Assembly (NCBI GenBank): GCA_002397355.1
Contig: DHAI01000087.1
Coordinates: 7,886 to 22,368, forward strand
Direction: 5' to 3'
Origin: Ruminococcaceae bacterium UBA4958
GTDB lineage: Bacteria; Bacillota; Clostridia; Oscillospirales; Acutalibacteraceae
Length of the DNA: 14,483 bases
The notes beneath the pieces are model-generated. The model was not told the DNA's origin, did no database searches, and saw only the letters and a list, made by a program, of their open reading frames with translations. Positions within the stretch are counted from its first letter, which is position 1; each line of letters starts with the position of its first letter. Below, one piece after another: positions 6,991-13,418 of this stretch. The position numbers and the translations under genes are program-made.

Positions 6991-8700
6991 TTATGAAACA
7001 TAATCCAGGGGATTTTTGTTAACTCCGCCCACGATCACCTCGAAGTGACAGTGCGCTCCGGTGGAATATCCCGTGCTTCCCACTCTTGCGATCGGCTGTC
7101 CCTTCGACACGGCTTCGCCCGCCGAAACCAGCAAGCTGCTGCAGTGGCCGTAAAGCGTCTTTTTTCCGTTCCCGTGGTTGATGATAACGCATTCTCCGTA
7201 GCCGTCGTTCCAGTCGGCAAGCTCGACCACGCCGCCGTCTGCGGCGACGATCGTGCTGCCGTAGGCATTCGCGCCCGAAATATCGATTCCTTTGTGAAAC
7301 GTGCCCCAACGCCACTCAAAATACGATGTGATCTCACGCAGGGACGGGATAGGCCACAGAAACGTTCCGCTGGCCACGCCTTTCTCATTGACCGGGCGCT
7401 TTTTCGAGCCTGTCAGGATTACCTTCTCCACAGGTTTTGCCAAAACCGTTTTGCTGATATTTTCGCGCTTTGTTTCCACGCCGTTGATCGAATGGACAAT
7501 ATCCACACAGCGCTGTTTCCCGTTGACGCCCTGGGTGACGACCTGGGTAAAGTCGGTGTATTTTGTATCGTCCTTCTTCGTCGCCGTCGTATATGGGATT
7601 TCCGTCTCATACGTAACGGTTTGAATCAGCTCCACCTCGAGATTCGGAACGGAAAGCTGGAGCTGGAGCAGATCCCCCGCACGAAGGGAACTGCCGAGGC
7701 CCGGATTGATCCTGCTCAGGGAATCCGCGGCCGTATGCTTTGCCGCCGCGAGGGAAGAAACCGTATCTCCCTGTTTCACGGTATAAGTGGTTATTTCCGT
7801 TCTGCTGCCATTGATAAACTGTCGCATGGCCTCTGTCGACATGACCGAGGCGGTGGGATAAAGCCCGCCGACCGTCTCAATATTCGCAGTATAGCGTGCG
7901 GTTGCATTCTGATTTTTTCCCTTCGAGGCGGTCAGGCGGCTTTCCAGCATGTATCTGAGGTCCGCGGCGCTTTTGACTGCCCCGGTCAGCCGGCCGTCGA
8001 CGTATAATCCGCTGGCTTCCTCGATAATTCCGTTGCTCTGCCGGATCAACATATTGCAAACAGAGTCTGCGGACTGGTAATCCGTTTTCCCCGCCGCAAG
8101 CCGGAAAGCCGGCGCAAATTTAACGCCGGCCTCACCGGCGGCCGTGTCGTAGACCATGCGTTGTTTCACCATTTCGGTCGCTTCCTCATAGGTCTGCTCA
8201 TTCGCAATGGAGGCAAGCCGCTCCCCCTGGTTGAACAGGACGAGGCCGAAATCCATCCCGTTCCAGTACCGTATCGTCAGCGCCAGCACCAAAACGCTGC
8301 ATACCGGAACCGCGATATTCAGAATCGCACGGGCAAATTCATGGTGTTCCGTAATTTCCCAGCGCATGGCATGGAAAAAGACGCGGAAGGCGGAGCCGAT
8401 TCCGTGTTTTTTCGCCCGCTTCGCCCACCGTAAGGATTTTTTGAACCGTCTTCCCGCTCTCCTGAATTCCTCCGAGCTCCGCTCCAACCGCCTGCCGAGC
8501 GTATTGAAATAGATATGACGGAGCAGATAGCCGATCGGCCGGAAAAATCGGTAGCACCGCCTGCCCGCGCGGCGGGAAATCCGCGCGGACTGGACTCCCT
8601 CGATATAAAGGAACCGGCAGAACCGTAGATAGTCAAATCTGCACATACGGCTGATTCGCTTCAAAACGTCGTGCGGCGGCAAATGAAACGGGACACTCAT
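6991..8700 (-). CDS. Membrane-anchored M23 peptidase with LysM and G5 domains
   Basis: A 569-residue envelope protein predicted to cut peptidoglycan cross-bridges or stem peptides. Order: a very basic N-terminal region (about 1-120); one membrane segment (about 126-146); a VDG-containing linker (about 160-300) I cannot assign; LysM (about 305-350, TYTVKQGDTVSSLA), a glycan-binding module; G5 (about 353-432); and the M23 catalytic domain (about 445-569). Expected LytM-type zinc ligands are present: H469 and D473 in HKGID, and H552 in HCHFEV, with H519 and H550 as catalytic histidines. The fold points to N-in/C-out topology with the enzyme outside. The ATG at 8700 fits a promoter 40 bases upstream, though the Shine-Dalgarno (gggatggg) is poor. 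M112 is an alternative start without a better site. Neighbour murA is also a wall gene. The exact bond cut is unknown. Confidence 0.93.
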   Translation of the reverse strand: MSVPFHLPPHDVLKRISRMCRFDYLRFCRFLYIEGVQSARISRRAGRRCYRFFRPIGYLLRHIYFNTLGRRLERSSEEFRRAGRRFKKSLRWAKRAKKHGIGSAFRVFFHAMRWEITEHHEFARAILNIAVPVCSVLVLALTIRYWNGMDFGLVLFNQGERLASIANEQTYEEATEMVKQRMVYDTAAGEAGVKFAPAFRLAAGKTDYQSADSVCNMLIRQSNGIIEEASGLYVDGRLTGAVKSAADLRYMLESRLTASKGKNQNATARYTANIETVGGLYPTASVMSTEAMRQFINGSRTEITTYTVKQGDTVSSLAAAKHTAADSLSRINPGLGSSLRAGDLLQLQLSVPNLEVELIQTVTYETEIPYTTATKKDDTKYTDFTQVVTQGVNGKQRCVDIVHSINGVETKRENISKTVLAKPVEKVILTGSKKRPVNEKGVASGTFLWPIPSLREITSYFEWRWGTFHKGIDISGANAYGSTIVAADGGVVELADWNDGYGECVIINHGNGKKTLYGHCSSLLVSAGEAVSKGQPIARVGSTGYSTGAHCHFEVIVGGVNKNPLDYVS

Positions 8701-8718
8701 AAAAAGCCCATCCCAATC

Positions 8719-8734
8719 ATTACAAAATTGTAAT
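8719..8734. promoter_or_regulatory. Palindrome at the predicted transcription start of the M23 gene
   Basis: ATTACAA and TTGTAAT are perfect 7-base arms around a central AA. The palindrome lies directly downstream of the predicted -10 box, across the expected start of transcription, which is a usual position for a repressor operator. The binding protein is not known. In RNA the 2-base loop would prevent full pairing, so a DNA site is more likely. Confidence 0.4.
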
Positions 8735-8738
8735 TTCT

Positions 8739-8767
8739 ATCTTAATACAGAAATTGAGGTTTTGCAA
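8739..8767 (-). promoter_or_regulatory. Candidate promoter of the M23 peptidase gene
   Basis: On the minus strand TTGCAA (8767-8762) and TAAGAT (8744-8739) are separated by 17 bases, each with four of six consensus positions. The start would fall near 8732, leaving a leader of about 30 bases before the ATG at 8700. Nothing else in 8768-8841 looks like a gene. Confidence 0.5.
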
Positions 8768-8841
8768 CCCCGGCGCGGTTTTTTCCCTGCGAACGCAGAT
8801 TCAAAGACCGCCGGCCTAGAACGGCGCGCCGAAACGAAGCC

Positions 8842-8878
8842 ATAAAAATAAGGGTGTGGCCGATCCACATCCTTATTT
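8842..8878 (-). terminator. Terminator of the amino acid ABC transporter operon
   Basis: On the minus strand AAATAAGG-a-TGTGG pairs with CCACA-c-CCTTATTT around the five-base loop ATCGG (8878-8846), and the T stretch continues past the stem. It lies 17 bases beyond the ATPase stop codon. Confidence 0.82.
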
Positions 8879-8895
8879 CAAAGCATGGAAACGAA

Positions 8896-9630
8896 TTACA
8901 GCACCTTGGAAAGGAAATCGGTTAAATGCTGGTTCTTCGGATGGTCGAAAAATTCGTCCGGTTCGGCTTCTTCCTGGATGGCGCCGTCGTCCATAAAGAT
9001 CACGCGGGTAGCCACCTCGCGGGCAAAAGCCATTTCATGCGTAACGACGATCATCGTCATGCCGTCTTCGGCCAGTTCCTTCATAACCTCCAGAACCTCA
9101 TCCACCATCTCGGGATCCAGGGCGCTGGTCGGTTCGTCGAAAAGCATGACATCCGGCTCCATGGCGAGCGCCCGAATGATCGCGATGCGCTGCTTCTGGC
9201 CCCCGGAAAGCTGGGCCGGGTAAGAGTCCGCCTTATCCGTCAGGCCGATCCTGCGAAGCAGGAGAAGCGCCTGCTCGTCGGCTTCTTCCTGCGTCTTTAA
9301 TTTCAGGCTGACCGGCGCGAGCGTAACATTCTGCTGCACCGTCAGGTGCGGAAAAAGGTTGAAATGCTGGAATACCATACCGATTTTTCTGCGAAGCAGG
9401 TCGACGTCGCAGCCGGGCGCGTTGATCTGTTTTCCCTGAAACCAGACCTCTCCTTCCGTGGGCTGTTCCAAAAGGTTCAGGCACCGGAGGAAAGTGCTTT
9501 TCCCGGAGCCGGAGGGGCCGACCACCACGACCTTCTCCCCTTTTTCGATCTCCTGGTCGATACCTTTCAGAACTTCCACATTGCCGGTTTGGGTGTGAAA
9601 ACTCTTATGGAGATTTTTAACGGTAATCAC
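8896..9630 (-). CDS. Polar amino acid ABC transporter ATP-binding protein (GlnQ/ArtR type, GTG start)
   Basis: A 244-residue cytosolic ATPase that powers amino acid uptake with the adjacent permease. Motifs in order: Walker A GPSGSGKS (38-45), Q-loop Gln88 in [11 protein letters not shown], signature LSGGQKQR (141-148), Walker B VMLFDE (161-166), the D-loop SALD, and the switch His198. The NLFPHLTV sequence and length are typical of the polar amino acid uptake (PAAT) family. The start is GTG at 9630-9628, with a strong AAAGGAGG 10 bases before it. It overlaps the last 14 bases of the permease gene, so the two are translationally coupled. Last gene of a three-gene operon, closed by a terminator. 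Substrate is set by the binding protein; the ArgR-type boxes upstream of the operon suggest arginine or a related amino acid. Confidence 0.94.
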   Translation of the reverse strand: MITVKNLHKSFHTQTGNVEVLKGIDQEIEKGEKVVVVGPSGSGKSTFLRCLNLLEQPTEGEVWFQGKQINAPGCDVDLLRRKIGMVFQHFNLFPHLTVQQNVTLAPVSLKLKTQEEADEQALLLLRRIGLTDKADSYPAQLSGGQKQRIAIIRALAMEPDVMLFDEPTSALDPEMVDEVLEVMKELAEDGMTMIVVTHEMAFAREVATRVIFMDDGAIQEEAEPDEFFDHPKNQHLTDFLSKVL

Positions 9631-10348
9631 TTCTGCGCAGCCTCCTTTCCAATTTGCCGAGCAGCGCCGCCAGGCCTATGACGATGACGAGATAAACCGC
9701 CGCCGTTGCAAGCAGGGGCGTAAAAGGACTGTAGGTCTGGGAGCGGATGATATCGCCGCCTTTCGTGAGGTCCTGTATCCCGATATAACCCGCAATGGAG
9801 GTATCCTTCAAAAGGGTGATGAACTCGTTCCCGATGGCCGGGAGGATGTTTTTCAGGGCCTGCGGAAAAACGATCTTCGCCATGGTTTTCCTCTGGCTCA
9901 GGCCGAGGGAACGCCCGGCCTCGGTCTGGCCGCGGTCGACCGAAAGGATGCCGCCGCGGATGATCTCCGCGACATAAGCGCCGGAGTTGATGCCGAAAGC
10001 GAGGATGGCCGTCATAATATCGCTGACTTCGGTGCCGCTAAGGATGATGTAATACATGATCATAAGCTGCACCACGACAGGCGTACCGCGGATCACAGTC
10101 AGGTAAAGGGTGGCGACTGCGTTGAGGAATCGGTATCGCCCGGGATTTTCAGAATGGGCGACTTTGATAAGAGAAACAAGCGTCCCGAGAACGATTCCGA
10201 TCAGCACGGCGAAAACCGTGATGAGCAGCGTATTCCAAAGGCCGTCCACAATGTAGAGATAGCGGTCGTCCTTCACGAACGACTGGTAAAACTCGTCGGA
10301 AATGTACGAAAAAAAAGAAATTGTCCGCGGGGGACAAAAAAACATCAT
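9617..10348 (-). CDS. Polar amino acid ABC transporter permease (GlnP/ArtQ type)
   Basis: A 243-residue inner-membrane permease of the HisM/GlnP family. Hydrophobic spans are seen at about 41-63, 81-104, 111-131, and 208-230, with a weaker one around 170-192. The RGTP motif is at 87-90. The EAA loop that contacts the ATPase ([22 protein letters not shown]) spans 143-164. Two ATG codons stand in tandem (10348 and 10345), with GGAGG at 10359-10355, 6 or 9 bases before them. The first codons are odd: T7, then a short GC-rich hairpin, then a T-run with T8, so the start of this gene resembles an intrinsic terminator (listed separately). It follows the binding-protein gene by 82 bases and overlaps the ATPase by 14. 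Confidence 0.94.
   Translation of the reverse strand: MMFFCPPRTISFFSYISDEFYQSFVKDDRYLYIVDGLWNTLLITVFAVLIGIVLGTLVSLIKVAHSENPGRYRFLNAVATLYLTVIRGTPVVVQLMIMYYIILSGTEVSDIMTAILAFGINSGAYVAEIIRGGILSVDRGQTEAGRSLGLSQRKTMAKIVFPQALKNILPAIGNEFITLLKDTSIAGYIGIQDLTKGGDIIRSQTYSPFTPLLATAAVYLVIVIGLAALLGKLERRLRRSDYR
10309..10337 (-). terminator. Terminator-like hairpin and T-run within the first codons of the permease
   Basis: On the minus strand TTGTCC (10337-10332) pairs with GGACAA (10326-10321) around the loop CCCGC, followed by TTTC and then eight T (10316-10309). It lies about 10 bases after the start codon. This could cause partial termination after the binding-protein gene, though codons for a Pro/Arg and Phe-rich N-terminus also explain some of it. 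Confidence 0.4.
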
Positions 10349-10383
10349 TCAGAACCTCCAAACGAAAGATCGAGGAAAGCGGA

Positions 10384-10413
10384 AAGGCGAAGCCGCGCTT
10401 CGCCCTTCGCCTT
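10384..10413 (-). promoter_or_regulatory. Intercistronic hairpin between binding protein and permease genes
   Basis: On the minus strand AAGGCGAAG (10413-10405) and CTTCGCCTT (10392-10384) form a perfect 9-bp stem. A second GGCGAAG (10404-10398) directly follows the first and can pair with the same partner as a 7-bp stem with a 5-base loop. No T-run follows. Such stems after a binding-protein gene commonly protect the upstream message from 3' exonucleases, giving excess binding protein over permease. Confidence 0.6.
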
Positions 10414-10430
10414 GCAGGAACCGGAACCGT

Positions 10431-11201
10431 TCAGTCGCCTTCCAGAGCGGTCTTGTATTTATCAATGATTTTATCCAGCTCCCCGCTGGATTTCAGCTCG
10501 CCGATCACTTCGTTGATCGTTTTCAAAAGCTCCGTATTCCCCTTCTTCACCGCGAGGGCATAATGCTCCACCGTAAGGGCGTCGTCAAGCTTCTTGATCT
10601 TGTCGGGATTCTTGGATACGAACTTCTGCGCCGGGAAATCGTCGATGATCACGGCGTCGAGCCTGCCCGTCATCAGATCGGAAATCGCGTCCACGGCTTT
10701 GTCGTAACGCTTGACCTCCCCGACGTGGATGTCGCTTTTTCCATCCTTATTGGTGCAAAAGTCGTCGCCTGTGGTGCCCTGCTGCACGCCGACCTTCTTG
10801 CCGTTCAAGTCGGCGCGCGCCTTGATCGCGCTATCCTTGAGAACGATGATGGACTGCGTCGCGTCGAAGTAAGTATCGGAAAAATCCACGTTTTTCTTGC
10901 GGTCTTCATTCACCGTCATGCCTGCCGCAACAAAATCGCATTTTCCCGCATCCAGCTCGTTCGTAAGGGTTTTGAAGGGAACATCTCGCACCTGCAGGGT
11001 TTTGCCGAGTTTGTCGGCGATTTTATTGGAAATATCGATATCGATTCCAACGATCTGGTTTTTCGACTTGTACTCGAACGGCTCGAACTCCGCATTGGTC
11101 GAAATGGTCACCGTGCCGCTGTTGCTCTTGGCACATGCCGCAAGCGGAACTGCCGCCGCGATGGTGAGAAGAACCGCCAAGATTGCCTTTCCCTTTTTCA
11201 T
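10431..11201 (-). CDS. Amino acid ABC transporter substrate-binding lipoprotein (ArgR-linked, probably arginine-type)
   Basis: A 256-residue extracellular lipoprotein of the bacterial solute-binding family 3. A basic start and hydrophobic core lead to a lipobox LAAC with the lipidated Cys at residue 23; the mature protein would have about 234 residues. Family features are ISTNAEFEPFEY (33-44), VGIDIDI, GMTVNEDRKKNVDFS with Arg101 expected to hold the ligand carboxylate, QGTTGDD (141-147), and IIDDFPA with Asp188 in the amino-group position. A GGGAG Shine-Dalgarno lies 10 bases before the ATG. Gene order binding protein-permease-ATPase matches the B. subtilis arginine system YqiXYZ/ArtPQR. A consensus promoter with an ArgR-type box precedes it. 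Basic amino acid specificity is an inference; the pocket alone does not decide between arginine, lysine, cystine or glutamine. Confidence 0.92.
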   Translation of the reverse strand: MKKGKAILAVLLTIAAAVPLAACAKSNSGTVTISTNAEFEPFEYKSKNQIVGIDIDISNKIADKLGKTLQVRDVPFKTLTNELDAGKCDFVAAGMTVNEDRKKNVDFSDTYFDATQSIIVLKDSAIKARADLNGKKVGVQQGTTGDDFCTNKDGKSDIHVGEVKRYDKAVDAISDLMTGRLDAVIIDDFPAQKFVSKNPDKIKKLDDALTVEHYALAVKKGNTELLKTINEVIGELKSSGELDKIIDKYKTALEGD

Positions 11202-11244
11202 TTGAGTCGTGCTCCCTTCATTTCTTTACGATTTATTGTTTTGT

Positions 11245-11273
11245 ATTATATCGCATAATTATTCATAAAACAA
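11245..11273 (-). promoter_or_regulatory. Promoter of the amino acid ABC transporter operon
   Basis: On the minus strand a perfect TATAAT (11250-11245) has TTGTTT (11273-11268) 17 bases upstream. The start would be near 11238, giving about 37 bases of leader. The spacer between the boxes contains most of the ArgR-type site. Confidence 0.68.
11250..11267 (-). promoter_or_regulatory. ArgR/AhrC-type operator (ARG box) over the promoter spacer
   Basis: The 18 bases TATGAATAATTATGCGAT on the minus strand match 12 of 14 defined positions of the classical ARG box TNTGNATWWWWATNCANA. The site fills the gap between the -35 and -10 boxes, where a bound hexameric arginine repressor would block RNA polymerase. 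This predicts repression by arginine. Confidence 0.5.
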
Positions 11274-11280
11274 GCGTTTT

Positions 11281-11298
11281 AATGAAACATTATTCATT
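11281..11298 (-). promoter_or_regulatory. Second, weaker ARG-box-like site
   Basis: AATGAATAATGTTTCATT on the minus strand matches about 10 of 14 defined positions of the ARG box and shares TGAATAAT with the stronger site. The two centres are 31 bases apart, about three helical turns. It overlaps the last codons of the pseudouridine synthase gene. Confidence 0.3.
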
Positions 11299-12180
11299 AT
11301 TTATGCTATTGTTTCTGGTGCTTTTCCACAAAGGGAGCATATCCTCGGGAAGAGGCGAGCAAAAACGCATCCGCTTTCCGGAAACAGGATGCAGGAAGCG
11401 GATCTCGGCGCAGTGGAGCGCCTGCCGGTCGATCGCCGTACGGCTGCCACCGTACATATCGTCGCCGGCAAGCGGGTGCCCGCAGCCGGAAAAGTGCACG
11501 CGGATCTGATGGGTTCTCCCGGTCCTGAGATGAACGGCTACCAAACTGTAACCACTGCCTGCGGCAACGCACCTCCAGCGCGTTTCCGCCGGTTTCCCTC
11601 CCGGCACGACGGCGCGTTGAATGGTGTGCCCCGGTTTCAGGCCGATCGGTCCGCAGAACACGCCGCTTCCGGCCAATTTTCCCTCGCAGACGGCCAGATA
11701 GGTCTTTCTCACTTTTCCCGAAAGGCGGGAAGCCGCGTAGGGATTTTTCGCAAGCAGGACAAGGCCGGTCGTATCCCGGTCCAGCCGGTAAACGGGGCGG
11801 TACGCATACCTTTCTCCGCCGCTCTGCTGCAAAAACGCCACGGCGTTCGCAAGGCTGTCCGCATCATGGCCCGGACAGGGATACATCGGCATGCCGGCCG
11901 CCTTTTCCACGACGAGCAGATCCTCGTCGCGGTAAACGACGGCGACCGGCAGCGGTGACGGAATCGGAAGCTTTTGATCGTCCGGGAAGGCAAGACGGAT
12001 TTTTTCCCCGGCGCGGAGCCGTTCCGGAGCTGTAATCTGCCGGCCTCCGCGGGTGATGCCTCCCGGAACGCGTTTCAGCTTGGCCGTAAGGCCTGCGGAA
12101 AGCCCCACGCAGTGCCGCAGGAAACTGCGCAGTGGAATGCCGTCGTATGGCTCCGGAACGGTAAATTCGATCTCTCGCAT
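11290..12180 (-). CDS. RluA/RluD family pseudouridine synthase
   Basis: Isomerises uridine to pseudouridine in rRNA or tRNA; which position cannot be told. With the start at 12180 the protein has 296 residues, usual for RluD-like enzymes. The first about 65 residues form an S4-like RNA-binding region (SFLRHCVGLSAGL ... GEKIRLAF). The catalytic block is VYRLDRDTTGLVLLAKN with the catalytic Asp at 134; the usual HRLD is YRLD here. The LRTGRTHQIRVHF and GHPLAGDDMYGG blocks confirm the family. The reading frame stays open another 109 codons upstream, but that part is Arg-rich, overlaps ilvE antiphase and resembles nothing, whereas MREIEFTVPEPYDG has GGGAG just before it (4-base spacing). It follows the ilvE terminator by 9 bases with no clear promoter. 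Confidence 0.92.
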   Translation of the reverse strand: MREIEFTVPEPYDGIPLRSFLRHCVGLSAGLTAKLKRVPGGITRGGRQITAPERLRAGEKIRLAFPDDQKLPIPSPLPVAVVYRDEDLLVVEKAAGMPMYPCPGHDADSLANAVAFLQQSGGERYAYRPVYRLDRDTTGLVLLAKNPYAASRLSGKVRKTYLAVCEGKLAGSGVFCGPIGLKPGHTIQRAVVPGGKPAETRWRCVAAGSGYSLVAVHLRTGRTHQIRVHFSGCGHPLAGDDMYGGSRTAIDRQALHCAEIRFLHPVSGKRMRFCSPLPEDMLPLWKSTRNNSINNE

Positions 12181-12188
12181 AAATCTCC

Positions 12189-12223
12189 CAAGAAAGAAGC
12201 CACTTCGCAGAACGCGAAGCGGC
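12189..12223 (-). terminator. Terminator of ilvE, just before the pseudouridine synthase gene
   Basis: On the minus strand GCCGCTTCGC (12223-12214) pairs with GCGAAGTGGC (12208-12199) as ten pairs including one G-T wobble, with a five-base loop, followed by TTCTTTCTT. The tail is interrupted by C, so some read-through into the next gene is likely. Confidence 0.72.
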
Positions 12224-12245
12224 ATTTTCCAAAGGTCGACGCGGA

Positions 12246-13316
12246 TCAGCAGACCTTCGTCGTCCAATTCATATCGTCCGGAAGCCGTCCCCACTGAATT
12301 CCTGTAAGGGTATCGTAGAGCTTTTGCGTCACAGCGCCGATTTTTCCGCCGTTGATGCGCGCGACTTCGCCTTCGTAGCGAAGTTCTCCCACGGGGGAAA
12401 TGACGGCTGCGGTGCCGGTGCCGAAAACCTCTTCCAGCTTGCCGTCGCGGGACGCTTTCATCACGCCGGCGATCGGCAGGCGCTCTTCGGAAACCGAATA
12501 TCCCCACTTTTTCAACAGCTCAATGCAGGACATGCGCGTTACGCCGGGAAGGACTGTGCCGACGGTGGGCGCGGTGTAAATCGTGCCGTCGATTTTGAAG
12601 AAGCAGTTCATGGAGCCGACCTCCTCGACGTATTTCCGCTCCACGCCGTCGAGCCAAAGCGTCTGGCCGTAGCCGAGGGATTCCGCCGTTTCCTGCGAGA
12701 TCAGCGAAGCCGCATAGTTGCCGCCGCACTTGATATACCCGGTGCCGCCGGGCGCTGCGCGGATGTACTTGTCCTCCACATAGATCTTCACCGGATTGAG
12801 GCCCGTAGGATAATAGGCTGCAACCGGGCAGCAGATAATGATGAACTCATAGGTATCGGAAGGCTTTACCCCGAGATGCGCTTCCGTCGCAATGCAGAAC
12901 GGGCGGAGATAAAGCGACTGCCCGGGCTTAGAAGGAACCCAGTCTCTCTCCGTCTTGACAAGCGCCTTCACCGCCTCTACAAAATCGTCTTCCGGCACGA
13001 CCGGCATACACATTCTTTCGTTGGTGGACTTGAACCTGGCGGCGTTTTTTTCCGGGCGGAAAAGCTGGATGGAACCTTTCGGCGTGCGGTACGCCTTCAT
13101 TCCCTCGAACGACTCCTGCGCGTAGTGCAGCACAATGGCGGCCGGATCAAGCGAAAGCTTGGCGTACGGTATGATCCGGGGGCTGTGCCACCCTTTTCCT
13201 TTCGTGTAATCCATAACGAACATGTGGTCGGTAAAAACGGTTCCAAACGGAAGCGGATCTCCGGGAGACGGTTTCTTCTTCGGGGTCCGGGTCAGTTCAT
13301 AGCGGATTTCCAGCAT
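12246..13316 (-). CDS. ilvE: Branched-chain amino acid aminotransferase
   Basis: A pyridoxal-phosphate enzyme exchanging the amino group between glutamate and leucine, isoleucine or valine; it makes the last step of their synthesis and the first of their breakdown. The 356 residues and the block EIRYELTRTPKKKP at the start indicate the longer BCAT type II (fold-type IV). Lys196 in GTGYIKCGGNYAAS is the expected Schiff-base lysine. FEGMKAYRTPKG and RPEKNAARF lie before it, and VEEVGSMNCFF and the phosphate-binding TVLPGVTR region after it. The C-terminal GIQWGRLPDDMNWT is also typical. GAGGG lies 8 bases before the ATG. It has its own near-consensus promoter and a terminator, so it looks like a single-gene unit. 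No leader peptide or T-box is seen in the short leader. Confidence 0.97.
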   Translation of the reverse strand: MLEIRYELTRTPKKKPSPGDPLPFGTVFTDHMFVMDYTKGKGWHSPRIIPYAKLSLDPAAIVLHYAQESFEGMKAYRTPKGSIQLFRPEKNAARFKSTNERMCMPVVPEDDFVEAVKALVKTERDWVPSKPGQSLYLRPFCIATEAHLGVKPSDTYEFIIICCPVAAYYPTGLNPVKIYVEDKYIRAAPGGTGYIKCGGNYAASLISQETAESLGYGQTLWLDGVERKYVEEVGSMNCFFKIDGTIYTAPTVGTVLPGVTRMSCIELLKKWGYSVSEERLPIAGVMKASRDGKLEEVFGTGTAAVISPVGELRYEGEVARINGGKIGAVTQKLYDTLTGIQWGRLPDDMNWTTKVC

Positions 13317-13364
13317 TGCGATTGCCCTCTTTCAAGACTGATTTCAACCATAGATTTGTTTATA

Positions 13365-13393
13365 GTTATAGCATCATTCCGCAGGATTTTCAA
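13365..13393 (-). promoter_or_regulatory. Promoter of ilvE
   Basis: On the minus strand TTGAAA (13393-13388) and TATAAC (13370-13365) are 17 bases apart, each matching five of six consensus positions. The start would be near 13358, leaving about 42 bases of leader, too short for a T-box. The -35 box is 26 bases after the stop of the rRNA methyltransferase gene. Confidence 0.72.
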
Positions 13394-13418
13394 GCTTTCG
13401 CCTTTTAAACCGATCATT

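Noticed and set aside
8787..8798. Perfect short palindrome CTGCG-AA-CGCAG near the M23 gene as a LexA or other operator
   Set aside because: It does not match the GAAC/GTTC core of Gram-positive LexA boxes and lies upstream of the -35; a 5-base-arm palindrome is expected by chance.
12181..12507. An upstream extension of the pseudouridine synthase frame to 12507
   Set aside because: The added 109 residues are Arg-rich, overlap ilvE in another frame and match no family; the start at 12180 gives the family N-terminus and has a ribosome binding site.
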